A stretch of DNA of 64,000 bases, taken from the NCBI GenBank assembly GCA_017935675.1, contig JAGBHE010000095.1:92191-156190 (forward strand). The letters run 5' to 3'. A program made the translations under genes and the position numbers. The number at the start of each line of letters is the position of its first letter. The first letter of the stretch is position 1. The notes below the pieces were generated by a model that made no database searches, had not been told where the DNA came from, and worked only from the letters and a program-made list of their open reading frames with translations. This DNA comes from Clostridia bacterium (GTDB taxonomy: Bacteria; Bacillota; Clostridia; UBA1381). Of this stretch, positions 43,913 through 53,329 are shown in pieces.

Positions 43913-46549
43913 TTAATTGCTGGACTGATCCGGTGCTGTCTTTTCCGAAATATTCATCATATTTCTGTCCTCGTTGTAATCGCTCTCATATCCGAGCAGC
44001 TCAGCAAACTCAGCAACCGGCAAATACGTCCTTCCGCTGTTTGTTATAACGCTGTTATTCAGCAAGAAATCTGCAAATCCGCGCTTGATTACATTTCCCT
44101 CATTCACTTCATAGAAAACTCCGTCCTTTATAAAGCTTACCTTGCTTCCAAGCTGCACATACTGAATTTTCAATATATCAAGAAGCTCTCCGGCGTCAAC
44201 ATACTGAATACCGTTTGATTCAAGGGCCGCGGTATCCTTATTCTTAAATTCCGCCATAACGGAATTATAAACTATGCGAAGGATTGAATTATCCTCCTTA
44301 AGTATCTCATTGTAATACTTCTGCGGGTCTACAATCGCCCAATACTGGGGCTTTGCCTGATAAGCTCTGTCAAATATTCCGCAGTATTCTACCCTCGGGA
44401 ATGATGCTATTACGTTATCATACGCGTATTGGTCTGCAAAGGTCCAGAAATTAACACGGTTTATGTGCTCAGCATACTGTCTGTAAATCTTGAACAGCTC
44501 TGCATATGCCGTTGCCTGCGTAAATTCCACCTCCTTCGGAAGCCCTTCCTCGTATAAAAGCTTTTTCGCTGCCTTTTCATTCCTTGAATAAGCGGTCAAA
44601 TCAAGCTCGGTAACATCAAGGGTAACACCGAGCCCCAAATATTTCTCAATTGCACGCCTTACGGTGCTCGGCACAATATCAATCGTATAATGCGACTGCA
44701 TACCGATTATGTCAACGCGCCTTCCGCGCTCCTTTAAGCCCTTCACAAGCCTGTATACCGCCTCGCATTTATTCTCATTCTGCTCACCGTAATCGTTATA
44801 TCTTAAAGCAATATCTTTATAGCCTGCCTCCTCAGCGCATTTGAAGGTATAGTCAATATAGTCGGGTCCGAGAACAGTATGCCACGAGCCAAGATCTCTG
44901 TACTGAAGGCTTCCGTCCTCGTTAACGCCTCCGACAGCTTCGTTCACAACATCCCAGGTCGGAAGATGCCAATCGGAATAATCAACGCCTGTCGTATATT
45001 CCTCCGGATCCCCGTCACCTTCAAAATGCTTCATAATCTTCGTGACGTACTCCTTTATGAATTTAAGCGCCGAATCCCTGTCTATATAGTTTCCGTCCGC
45101 TTTTGTTAAATACTTTTTAGCGGAGCTGCGCTCCCACACAAGCGTGTGACCAATCATTTCCATTCCGTTTCTTTTTGCAAAATCCATCACCTTGTCTGCA
45201 TCGCTAAAGTCATAATTAAATTCGGTGGTGCCCTTCAGCATTCCGTTTATTTTAAAAAGTCCGTCCGGTACAGTAGTATTAAAATGCTTTTTTAGCAGCC
45301 TTCCGTATCTTGACGTGTCGGATTCCGTTCGGTTTGCAATCGTACCGCCTATCTTGAAATAATCCTTAAACACATCCTTAAGCGACGGTATGTCCTCCTG
45401 AATTTCCGTATAAGCCGGCACCTGCTTATTCGGAGTTGAGGAAATATTATCGGGCAGCTCCTTCGGAACATACAGCGTATCGTCATAAAGCTCTCCGTCA
45501 CAGTCGGCAACTGCCAGAACATCATCTACATAAAAATCATAATACTGCCACGCCTTTGTCCCGGCAACTATCTGAATGCCGACATCACCCGTAACCTTGT
45601 ATTGACTGCAGTCAATCGTTCCCTTAACCTCAGACCAGCCTTTATCCGTTGCCGGCGTAGCGCTCGATACAATAGGCCACTTCTTTCCTTCGCCTGTCGG
45701 AATAATTCCCTGAAGCGTATAGTTCCGTGAAGCGTCACCCGCCTTATTTCTCACCCAGCAGGAGAAGGTTATCTTAGCGTTCTTTGCGACTCCCGGGAAA
45801 AATATCATCATTGTACCGTCTGACGCCGTCCTGTGAGTAATCTTCATTGAGTACCGCCCCGTATGTGCCGGCACCTCATCGGTTATTACAAACTCCGCAG
45901 TATCCTTTGTTGTAAAGGCTTCATATGTATTATTCTCAAACGCGGCACGCATAGTATATTTGCCGTCATATGCTACCGGAGGTGGAGGATTATCGCTTCC
46001 GGCAGGCGCCCTGTCGGAGGTAACCGTCAGATCATCCATAAGATAGCTTATATATCCGTCTGCTGATTTGGCTGTCACAGCAATCTGAGGGCTTTGGCTC
46101 ATAGTCATATATTTGGTAAAAATTTTTCCGGACAACTTCGTCCAGCCTCCGCTTGCCGCATCCTGTGTGGCGACGGTATAAACCTTTTCTTCTCCCGATT
46201 CATTCTGTGTAAAAAGCAAAAGTGTAAGCTTTGCTTTGCCGTCGGTTAATAGGGGCTTAATCCAAACCGATATTTCGGATCTTGCCTCCTTGTTCATTTC
46301 AGTAAGATGAATCCTTGGGACAGAGCTTTTTTGCGCATATCCGGAAACTCTTACAGCTCTGCTTCCTGAGTGAACATTCTCCGTAACATATTCCGTTTCT
46401 CCGCCTTTTAAGTCAAACGACAGCTTCTCATCCTCAAAAGAGGTATTGTAAATCGTAAATGACCCCTCAGAAAAAGCCACGCCGGGCATGCACATAATTA
46501 GCATAACCAATGCGGCAGCCAAAGCCGTTATGCGCTTTTTTCCGTTCAT
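43913..46549 (-). CDS. Surface GH10 glycosidase with two CBM22/4-9-like modules and wall module
   Basis: An intact 878-residue secreted enzyme: signal peptide about 1-27; two carbohydrate-binding modules about 30-178 and 198-350; GH10 barrel about 385-745; and a C-terminal Cu-amine-oxidase-type module about 775-868. Acid/base Glu537 (TWDVVNEA) and nucleophile Glu648 (LDVTELDL) are present, so endo-beta-1,4-xylanase-like retaining hydrolysis is expected. Substrate-site residues differ from typical xylanases: DGLFK (429-433) for ENxMK, WER at 472-474 for WHxQ, and TFADQYAY (703-710) where the family has GxxDxxSW. It lies 14 bases after the DUF4340 gene of the ABC system and 43 bases before the CBM protein. 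Confidence 0.9.
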   Translation of the reverse strand: MNGKKRITALAAALVMLIMCMPGVAFSEGSFTIYNTSFEDEKLSFDLKGGETEYVTENVHSGSRAVRVSGYAQKSSVPRIHLTEMNKEARSEISVWIKPLLTDGKAKLTLLLFTQNESGEEKVYTVATQDAASGGWTKLSGKIFTKYMTMSQSPQIAVTAKSADGYISYLMDDLTVTSDRAPAGSDNPPPPVAYDGKYTMRAAFENNTYEAFTTKDTAEFVITDEVPAHTGRYSMKITHRTASDGTMMIFFPGVAKNAKITFSCWVRNKAGDASRNYTLQGIIPTGEGKKWPIVSSATPATDKGWSEVKGTIDCSQYKVTGDVGIQIVAGTKAWQYYDFYVDDVLAVADCDGELYDDTLYVPKELPDNISSTPNKQVPAYTEIQEDIPSLKDVFKDYFKIGGTIANRTESDTSRYGRLLKKHFNTTVPDGLFKINGMLKGTTEFNYDFSDADKVMDFAKRNGMEMIGHTLVWERSSAKKYLTKADGNYIDRDSALKFIKEYVTKIMKHFEGDGDPEEYTTGVDYSDWHLPTWDVVNEAVGGVNEDGSLQYRDLGSWHTVLGPDYIDYTFKCAEEAGYKDIALRYNDYGEQNENKCEAVYRLVKGLKERGRRVDIIGMQSHYTIDIVPSTVRRAIEKYLGLGVTLDVTELDLTAYSRNEKAAKKLLYEEGLPKEVEFTQATAYAELFKIYRQYAEHINRVNFWTFADQYAYDNVIASFPRVEYCGIFDRAYQAKPQYWAIVDPQKYYNEILKEDNSILRIVYNSVMAEFKNKDTAALESNGIQYVDAGELLDILKIQYVQLGSKVSFIKDGVFYEVNEGNVIKRGFADFLLNNSVITNSGRTYLPVAEFAELLGYESDYNEDRNMMNISEKTAPDQSSN

Positions 46550-46563
46550 CTCAAACTCCTCCT

Positions 46564-47490
46564 TTATTTCAAATTATCTTTTTTTACGTCCAGCATATCA
46601 AAATAGCTGTCGATTGTAATGAAAATATCCTCTCCGTCATTTTTTATAACGGCGGCTTCCCGGTTTTCTTTATCCCGGAAAACCTTAAACTCCGTTTTAT
46701 CTCCTCTTTTGTTCGTTATTGTTACAGTCCCCTCCGGGGAATCAAGTCCAGATAATGCACGATTTTCCGCAGTGTTTGCCACAAGACGTTTAGCATACAT
46801 ATTTTCAAAATAAAGTCCGATCTTTTCGCGGAACATTTCATCGGATATCTCGTATTCGCCGTCTTTTTCACTTTCTATTTTCCAGGTTCCCGCCGTTTCC
46901 TTTTCTGCCGAAAAGCTGTTTTCACCCTTTACCGAAACTGTTGATATGTCATCATACGCGGAAGTAAACAGCGTCAAATCCATAAACTGCCATCTTCTTG
47001 AGAGCAGCGCTGTTCCGGCGTTTGTATAAATGCTGTAGACATCGCCGTCATCATTCATTAGATAATATTCCGTTTCGGCAGGAGTAAGATTTCCGAGAGT
47101 TAATGTGGTCTTTTCCCCTTTCGCTGTAAAGCTTACGACGGCTTTCGGGGTATCAAGCCCGTACTGCGCAATATCGCTGCATTTTTTTTCAAGGAGCTTT
47201 CCGTCGATTTTCAGAATATTGTCAAGTACCTGACTTACCGCCTGAACATCTGCTTCAACATTGCTTTCCTTTATAAAATACGAACCGCCCTTATTTACAA
47301 GGGTAAAATCCTCCTCGGAGTTTTTAAACGCGATTTCCTGAGTCTCGCCCCGTTCAAGGCTTATGATTTCAGATCTTGCACCTTCATTGTTGTATTTATC
47401 CTCTACGCTCATTTTCTCAATCGCGAACCAGCATATGAGCATTACGGCCAACACACAAATTGCCGCAACGGAACTCTTATTCAGTTTCAT
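46564..47490 (-). CDS. DUF4340 protein of a Gld-like ABC system
   Basis: A 308-residue protein with one N-terminal membrane helix (about 7-24) and an extracytoplasmic region of DUF4340 type: repeated beta units with TLVNKGGSYFIKE, ISQYGLDTPKAVVSF-like IAQYGLDTPKAVVSF, TLTLGNLTPAETEYYLM and ALSGLDSPEGTVTI. DUF4340 proteins usually stand next to GldG-like proteins and ABC-2 permeases, as here; their action is not established. Its ATG overlaps the GldG-like stop by 4 bases. Confidence 0.85.
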   Translation of the reverse strand: MKLNKSSVAAICVLAVMLICWFAIEKMSVEDKYNNEGARSEIISLERGETQEIAFKNSEEDFTLVNKGGSYFIKESNVEADVQAVSQVLDNILKIDGKLLEKKCSDIAQYGLDTPKAVVSFTAKGEKTTLTLGNLTPAETEYYLMNDDGDVYSIYTNAGTALLSRRWQFMDLTLFTSAYDDISTVSVKGENSFSAEKETAGTWKIESEKDGEYEISDEMFREKIGLYFENMYAKRLVANTAENRALSGLDSPEGTVTITNKRGDKTEFKVFRDKENREAAVIKNDGEDIFITIDSYFDMLDVKKDNLK

Positions 47491-48893
47491 AAATTTCTCC
47501 TTTTAAGCCAAAGAACCAATCCGAAAACAAATACCGCAAGGGGAAGTATCCCGCCAAATAAAATAATATAAACAAATTTCTTGTTATTGCTTAGTATCAG
47601 ATTTCTGCTGTCAATGCTTTTTGCGGCAACAGGCACAAGAAGATTTTCACTGTCAGTCATATATTTCACTGTCTGAACAAAAAACTCACGGTTCTGATAA
47701 TCAACTACATTCAAAATATTATCTATCTTTGAATCATCAGGAACAAGAAACCTGCTTGACGAGGCGACAAATACCCTTGAGTAATCATTCTCACCCATTG
47801 CCGCCACACCGAAGCTTCCGCTATTTAGACTTCTGCCCATTTCTCCGTTTATCAGCTCATTTGACTTTGCCGAGTCTTTGGTTTTCATAAGATAAGAGGT
47901 GCTGATTCCGCCTTTTTCCGCAATACTCAAAGAGCTTGCCGACGAGAACAGGATGTTTGCCTGTTTCAGGTTTTCACAGATTTTATGTTCTTCGGAAACA
48001 GCCATAAGATAAAGCTCATTTCCGCCTACTACCTCTCCCTTATTACCCTCGGAAAGAATATTGTCTTCCACAATAATGCCGTAATCTTCGGCAATTTTTA
48101 ATATATTTGCAGGCCGTGCTCCGGGGTCCAAGGTTATAAACAGGTTTCCTCCATCTTTTAAATATTCTCTGACCTTCTCAGCCTCCGCCTCCGACAAATC
48201 CTCCATAAATCCAAAAAGCACAAGCAAATCTGTGTTTTCGGCAGTAATTTCTTCATCGGACAGGACTGTTTTTCTGACGTCTATATTTTCCGCCCTCAGC
48301 TTTGACGCCGGGAGCGAAAACGGTATGCCGCCGTGACCGTCTGAATATCTGACCGTAACATTTTTACCGCGAACCGTAAAATCTATAGCGTTTGTGAGCT
48401 TTTGCTCAAGGGAAAATCCGAGCGAACGGGATACATTCCCGTTTTTGTCGCGAATGATCGTAAGTGCGCTGCCGGGATCGACAGGAGTATATCTTTTATC
48501 GCTTTCAACTATAACAGTTCCCTTTTGAATTGCCTCGCCGTCCGCCGCATATTTTGAAACAAATGCGGGGTTTTTTACGGGATCAACCTTTTCTATTGTA
48601 ATTTTATCGGATTTTTTTTCAAATCTGTCTATAACCTCGGTAACATACGGGCTTTCGCTTCCCGGCTCAATGAGGTAATACATTCTCACCTCTTCGCTTA
48701 AATTTTCCAGATAAGCATTTGTCTCATCCGAAAGAACAAACAGCTTATTCGGAGTCATGTCAAAGCTCAGTTGTATTTTTTCCTCCAATGTTTTGAGCAT
48801 AACATTAAATACAATAAATATTGCTGAGGCACATATAACCGTAATCCATGCGTTTGCTTTTTTATTATTTCTGCGTTTACTGAAATTGTCCAT
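47487..48893 (-). CDS. GldG-like ABC-system auxiliary protein
   Basis: A 468-residue protein with membrane helices near the N-terminus (about 16-34, NAWITVICASAIFIVF) and at the C-terminus (about 440-463) and a large extracytoplasmic region between, with YLENLSEEVRMYYLIEP, TDLLVLFGFMEDLSEAEAEKVREYLKDGG shortened as LFGFMEDLSEAEAE, and GGNLFITLDPGARP, matching the ABC_transp_aux/GldG family. In Bacteroidetes such proteins serve gliding; in Firmicutes the role is unknown. The stop/start bases overlap with the permease gene by one base. Confidence 0.87.
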   Translation of the reverse strand: MDNFSKRRNNKKANAWITVICASAIFIVFNVMLKTLEEKIQLSFDMTPNKLFVLSDETNAYLENLSEEVRMYYLIEPGSESPYVTEVIDRFEKKSDKITIEKVDPVKNPAFVSKYAADGEAIQKGTVIVESDKRYTPVDPGSALTIIRDKNGNVSRSLGFSLEQKLTNAIDFTVRGKNVTVRYSDGHGGIPFSLPASKLRAENIDVRKTVLSDEEITAENTDLLVLFGFMEDLSEAEAEKVREYLKDGGNLFITLDPGARPANILKIAEDYGIIVEDNILSEGNKGEVVGGNELYLMAVSEEHKICENLKQANILFSSASSLSIAEKGGISTSYLMKTKDSAKSNELINGEMGRSLNSGSFGVAAMGENDYSRVFVASSSRFLVPDDSKIDNILNVVDYQNREFFVQTVKYMTDSENLLVPVAAKSIDSRNLILSNNKKFVYIILFGGILPLAVFVFGLVLWLKRRNL

Positions 48894-49597
48894 TATTTAT
48901 ACCTCTCACTTTCTGTTTTCACTACAGTGAAGAAAACAAATAACGCAGCAAAGCTTAAAAAATAGCATATATCAGCTACACTAAGCACACCTGTGAGAAA
49001 TTTTTCGTAATGCCCTGCCACACTGATAATGTCAGCGATAAAATCAAGAACCTTTCCGCCCCCGGCTTCCTTAAGCCAATCGGCAAGATAGAGCAAAAAG
49101 CATACTCCGAAGGAAATAATCGCAGCCGTCAGTTGGCTTTCGGAAGCCGATGACACAAACATTCCTACAGAAATGAAGCAATAACCGATTAAAAGATATC
49201 CCACATAAACCGTAAAGATTTCACCTGCTGTCTGTACGCCCTCCGCCATAATTACAAGTCCCGAAAAAAGGCTGAGAAGCACCGCCGCCGTAAAAACAAC
49301 GCATGCCGCAAAATATTTTCCGATAACAATCTGCCATGTTTTAAGAGGCGCCGACATGTAAACCGAGCTTGTTCCCGTATGCTTCTCGTCAGCAAAAAGC
49401 CGCATCGTCAGAATCGGTATCAGAAATACAAATGATACGATTGTATTATCAAGCATGTTGCCTATTTCGGCATTTTCCCCCATCAGGTTATAAGCAACAA
49501 AGTAATAACCCGAAATCAGCAGGAACACGCCTATGAAAATATAGGCATGTACGGATAAAAAATATGCTTTTATTTCTTTATTGAAAATTGCTTTCAT
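48893..49597 (-). CDS. ABC-2 type permease (GldF-like)
   Basis: A 234-residue integral membrane protein with six hydrophobic segments at about 18-40, 55-72, 98-125, 135-155, 165-185 and 208-226, starting MKAIFNKEIKAYF and containing PILTMRLFADEKHTGTSS, which are typical of ABC-2/GldF permeases. Works with the ATPase upstream; with the GldG-like and DUF4340 proteins it forms a four-gene export or envelope-energising unit. Separated from the ATPase gene by 13 bases. Confidence 0.9.
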   Translation of the reverse strand: MKAIFNKEIKAYFLSVHAYIFIGVFLLISGYYFVAYNLMGENAEIGNMLDNTIVSFVFLIPILTMRLFADEKHTGTSSVYMSAPLKTWQIVIGKYFAACVVFTAAVLLSLFSGLVIMAEGVQTAGEIFTVYVGYLLIGYCFISVGMFVSSASESQLTAAIISFGVCFLLYLADWLKEAGGGKVLDFIADIISVAGHYEKFLTGVLSVADICYFLSFAALFVFFTVVKTESERYK

Positions 49598-49610
49598 CCT
49601 GAATACCTCG

Positions 49611-50558
49611 TTATTTCTGCATTTTGTTATCTTTTTCGCCTGTCATATTAAGAAAAGCAGCTTCAAGTGTGTTATTAACTGCAAAGCAGGTCATAATCGG
49701 CAGGCTGTGCTGTGCAAAACGCGTAAAAAGCTTTTTTCGTATATCGGAATACGCAGTTATTGTACATTCGGTATTTCCGTCTTTCTCGGAAGCTGTCAAT
49801 TTCTTGATTTCACTCATGTCCGAAACTGCACTCACAACATCGGATTTTTTACCTGAAATAACATACCTCAAAACAAGCTCCTGCCCGCGGGCGTCCCTTT
49901 TTATTCCAATCTCATCCCTTGCTCCGAAGCTCACAAGCCGTCCTTTATTTATCATCAGAATTTTGTTGCAGACGGAATCGATTTCAGAAAGTATGTGTGA
50001 ACTTAAAATGATTCCGCTCCGGCGGCTTAGCTTTTTAACGAGCAAAAGCATCTCTTTCTTTTGTCCGGGGTCAAGACCGGCAGTCGGTTCGTCAAGCACC
50101 AGAAACGAAGGATAAGATAAAATTGCCTGTGCAAGACCAACCCTTTGGCAATATCCTTTTGAAAGATTTCCGATCCGTCTCTTCCCTGCCTCCGAAAGTC
50201 CCGTAAGCTCTGTTATTTCCTTTACACGTTCCTTTTTGTTCCCCTTTATCTGCTTTATTTCAAATATCGTATTTAAGTATTCGCTAACGGTGAATCTCGG
50301 ATAAAGCGGAGGCTTTTCGGGAAGATAACCGATATTTTCTTTTGCTTTTATCGGATCATCAACAATATCAAAGCCGTTTATCTTTACCGTTCCGCTCGTA
50401 GGTGCAAGACACCCTGTCATTATCCTCATCATAGTTGACTTTCCCGCTCCGTTCGGACCGATAAATCCGACTATGTCACCCTTTCCGAATTCAAAAGAAA
50501 AGTCCTCGAGAGCCGTCAGCTTTCCGTATTTTTTTGTAACAGACTGCACCTCAATCAT
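49611..50558 (-). CDS. ABC transporter ATPase (GldA-like)
   Basis: A 315-residue ATPase with Walker A GPNGAGKST, Q-loop region GYLPEKPPLYPRFTV, signature LSKGYCQRVGLAQAIL, Walker B FLVLDEPTAGLDP and switch His in ILSSHILSE, followed by a C-terminal extension of about 95 residues as in GldA and NatA-like proteins. Start 50558 is preferred (GGAG 9 bases before ATG); an ATG 15 bases upstream lacks a good site. It begins 23 bases after the SLH protein's stop at 50581. Confidence 0.92.
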   Translation of the reverse strand: MIEVQSVTKKYGKLTALEDFSFEFGKGDIVGFIGPNGAGKSTMMRIMTGCLAPTSGTVKINGFDIVDDPIKAKENIGYLPEKPPLYPRFTVSEYLNTIFEIKQIKGNKKERVKEITELTGLSEAGKRRIGNLSKGYCQRVGLAQAILSYPSFLVLDEPTAGLDPGQKKEMLLLVKKLSRRSGIILSSHILSEIDSVCNKILMINKGRLVSFGARDEIGIKRDARGQELVLRYVISGKKSDVVSAVSDMSEIKKLTASEKDGNTECTITAYSDIRKKLFTRFAQHSLPIMTCFAVNNTLEAAFLNMTGEKDNKMQK

Positions 50559-50580
50559 ATCGGCAAGCTCCATTCTTTAT

Positions 50581-53289
50581 TTAATAAATAACTATCTCTG
50601 CATAATTATCACAGTAAACTACAACAGCTTTTGAATAATTGACATTATCGGCAGTATATCCCACAATGTCCGACGCCTTACCGATTTTATATTCCTCGGT
50701 ATCTTTATCGTATACATATATTTTTGCGGAAGTATATTTTGTTGCCTCAACAGATGAAATGTCCGCAGGATTATCCGATGTGTTAAGCCACAGATACTCT
50801 CCGTCCATTTTGTATACCGAACCGTATCTTATTCTTACATCTGCCGCCATAGACGATCTGTACGATATTCCTATAGTAGAACCGGCAGACCAGTTAAATG
50901 CCTTTGTAAATACCGGGTTTTCATCATCATAATCAAACAGAATATGGTAGTATTTTGCATCATCATAAAGCCTTAGCGTCCTGTCATATGAAAGGAAGCA
51001 AAAAATCAAATCTCCCGGCTGGAAGGGTAACTCTCCCTTATTCGTTCTTAAATCTTCAACAAAGAACCGTTTTTCATTTCCGTTTGAAATAGCGACTACC
51101 TCTGTCTTTACCTCATCATCGTCCCAGATTGTGCGAATATCGTTTATAAGCACAAGCCTTGTAGAATTCTCGTTTAAAACATAACCGTGGGTTTTCATTT
51201 TAACTACAGCCACATCGCCAATGCCTATATCGCCCTCGGTATTGTAAATTTCAACATTTCCGTAAGTAATATAATTCGGAAGCTTGCTTGATGGAATGAC
51301 CGCATACTTAAATCCCTCCGATTTCTCATTAACCAGGTCTTCCGCAATATTCGGTATAACAAAGATAACGGACGTTGATTTTATAGAGCAGGTTTTTCCG
51401 TCGTCCTCGCTTTTCGGACCGAATACCGGACTTCCGTAATATCGTCTGAAATACGGATTCTCCATGCTGTATACGGTTCTGAAATTACCGTCCGTTTCTG
51501 ACGGGAAATAAAGTGAAGTGACCTCACCTGCTACATTGATCTCATACTTGCAGACCTTGCCTATATACATATCAAGGTCATTTATCTTATCCGCTTCGGT
51601 AGATGCTCCGTTAAGCTTTATCCTTTCAGCTAAATCATAGTATTCCCATGAACCGCTTTCGTCAAACAATCTTACAATACGTTTTTCTTCATCCTCATTA
51701 ACCGTGAGTCTTTTGAAATAGCCGATTCTGAAGGATTTTTCGGAGCTGTCCGAAATATCAGCGATTTCTCCCCTGCTGTTGAGCAAAAACACATATGTCC
51801 TGCCCGGAGCGGGATTTACAAGCTTGCCGCTTGCCAAAAGATCTTTAAGCCTTTCGGAAACTATGTACATTTTATCCTCAGAATAAATTTCATTTGCAAC
51901 GGATACTGTCTCATCCGATACTTCCCGCGACTCGCTTTCAATTCTCTGAGCCGTTACGGTTACACTGTCCGTCACAACCTTGATTTTATAGTATGACTGT
52001 CTGCCGTTTTCTATCTTAACGGTTTCAACAACATTATCACTGTTTATATTGAAAACAGTTCCCTCATTGCCGTTTGGCAGAGTCACCGAATAATCCTTTT
52101 CCTCAAGGTCAATATTGTTATTCGCATCGTACTTATCATAAATCACAGTGCCGTCTGAGGAAACGGACAAAACATTCGTAACGGTTATATCAATAATTTT
52201 TATAACCTCATATGAATTATCACCGTCATTTGAAATAAACTCCACGCTTCCGTAAGGCGGAACAAATTTCGATTTGTCGGGCAGAGGCTGAAAAACACCG
52301 TTGTACATTATTACTGCATCATCCGGAATCGTAATTGTTTTGCTCTTGCCTTTTTCATCCGTATACGTATAAACACCGTCATCATAACTCAAATCATCGC
52401 TCTGTGCAAATAATCTCTTGTTTATCCTTGCAGGCGTTATGTACAAAAGTGTTTTTTCGGAATCCGTCTTAGAATCATGAAAATAAAACTCACAGTAACT
52501 GCCAAGACTATCCTCAGCGTTTGTTTCTCCGACATTATAGTATTCTCCGTCAATCACAACACCGTCATTATTCGTTGCCTCGCCGGCTGTGTATAATCCG
52601 GAATATCTGTTTGCGCTTACAAGGCCCTCGCCTTTTTCTATATTTCTGTAAACATAAATCAGAGTATTTCCTTCTGTTCTGTTGTATGATACATTTCCGC
52701 CTGTGAATCCGTCAGCTTTCAGAACATCAATATCAAGAAGATTATACAGAAGATTTATATAATCCGACATACAAAGCTCTGCGGAAGAAGCGTGAATCCC
52801 GTCAAACAATCCTATTCTCTGGGCTTCCGCCAAATAGCCTGACGGATATCCTCCCTTATATCCAGTAATTTTATCGAGGTTCAGTGCCGAAACTGCAATT
52901 TTCGCCGCCTGCTCAAAGGTTATATTATCGTTTGGTCTGTAAACATTTTTTTCAGTACCGTCTATAATACCCATTGACATAAGATAGAGCATTCCTGTGT
53001 CATCAGCATCAAGATCGCCCACAGGCTCTATTCCGGCGCCGGGAACATCATCACACATCATTGCGGCTATTCCTTCAGAGAACATCTCACGCGTAACAGC
53101 TGCCTCTGCGGAATAATTATTTAACTGCACATCTGTAATGCCAAGAGAATTCAAAACCTCTGTTTTCCTTCTGTGTTCTTCGCTTACCGCACCCTGAACC
53201 GACACATCTTCCGCAAAGATAGTATTAACAGCGGTGAATAAGATTAAAAGTGCACAGTACAAGGATAAAGCTCTTTTTCCGAATATCAT
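50581..53289 (-). CDS. SLH-family surface protein, 902 residues
   Basis: Signal peptide about 1-26; SLH units are diverged: about 35-90 (LNSLGITDVQLNNYSAEAAVTREMF), 95-145 (MGIIDGTEKNVYRPNDNITFEQAAKI) and a third with GGYPSGYLAEAQRIGLFDG about 150-200. The remaining 700 residues are beta-rich with repeated NGxxxxADKIxDLDMYIGKV-like and VGDVAVVKM-like segments and match the layout of the proteins at 10558 and 56195. Probably wall-anchored and a scaffold or partner of the surface enzymes. Lies 40 bases after the CBM/SLH gene, 23 bases before the ABC ATPase. Confidence 0.82.
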   Translation of the reverse strand: MIFGKRALSLYCALLILFTAVNTIFAEDVSVQGAVSEEHRRKTEVLNSLGITDVQLNNYSAEAAVTREMFSEGIAAMMCDDVPGAGIEPVGDLDADDTGMLYLMSMGIIDGTEKNVYRPNDNITFEQAAKIAVSALNLDKITGYKGGYPSGYLAEAQRIGLFDGIHASSAELCMSDYINLLYNLLDIDVLKADGFTGGNVSYNRTEGNTLIYVYRNIEKGEGLVSANRYSGLYTAGEATNNDGVVIDGEYYNVGETNAEDSLGSYCEFYFHDSKTDSEKTLLYITPARINKRLFAQSDDLSYDDGVYTYTDEKGKSKTITIPDDAVIMYNGVFQPLPDKSKFVPPYGSVEFISNDGDNSYEVIKIIDITVTNVLSVSSDGTVIYDKYDANNNIDLEEKDYSVTLPNGNEGTVFNINSDNVVETVKIENGRQSYYKIKVVTDSVTVTAQRIESESREVSDETVSVANEIYSEDKMYIVSERLKDLLASGKLVNPAPGRTYVFLLNSRGEIADISDSSEKSFRIGYFKRLTVNEDEEKRIVRLFDESGSWEYYDLAERIKLNGASTEADKINDLDMYIGKVCKYEINVAGEVTSLYFPSETDGNFRTVYSMENPYFRRYYGSPVFGPKSEDDGKTCSIKSTSVIFVIPNIAEDLVNEKSEGFKYAVIPSSKLPNYITYGNVEIYNTEGDIGIGDVAVVKMKTHGYVLNENSTRLVLINDIRTIWDDDEVKTEVVAISNGNEKRFFVEDLRTNKGELPFQPGDLIFCFLSYDRTLRLYDDAKYYHILFDYDDENPVFTKAFNWSAGSTIGISYRSSMAADVRIRYGSVYKMDGEYLWLNTSDNPADISSVEATKYTSAKIYVYDKDTEEYKIGKASDIVGYTADNVNYSKAVVVYCDNYAEIVIY

Positions 53290-53329
53290 AAATTTTCATA
53301 CCTTTCCGTCCGTAAAGACAAACATGTTC

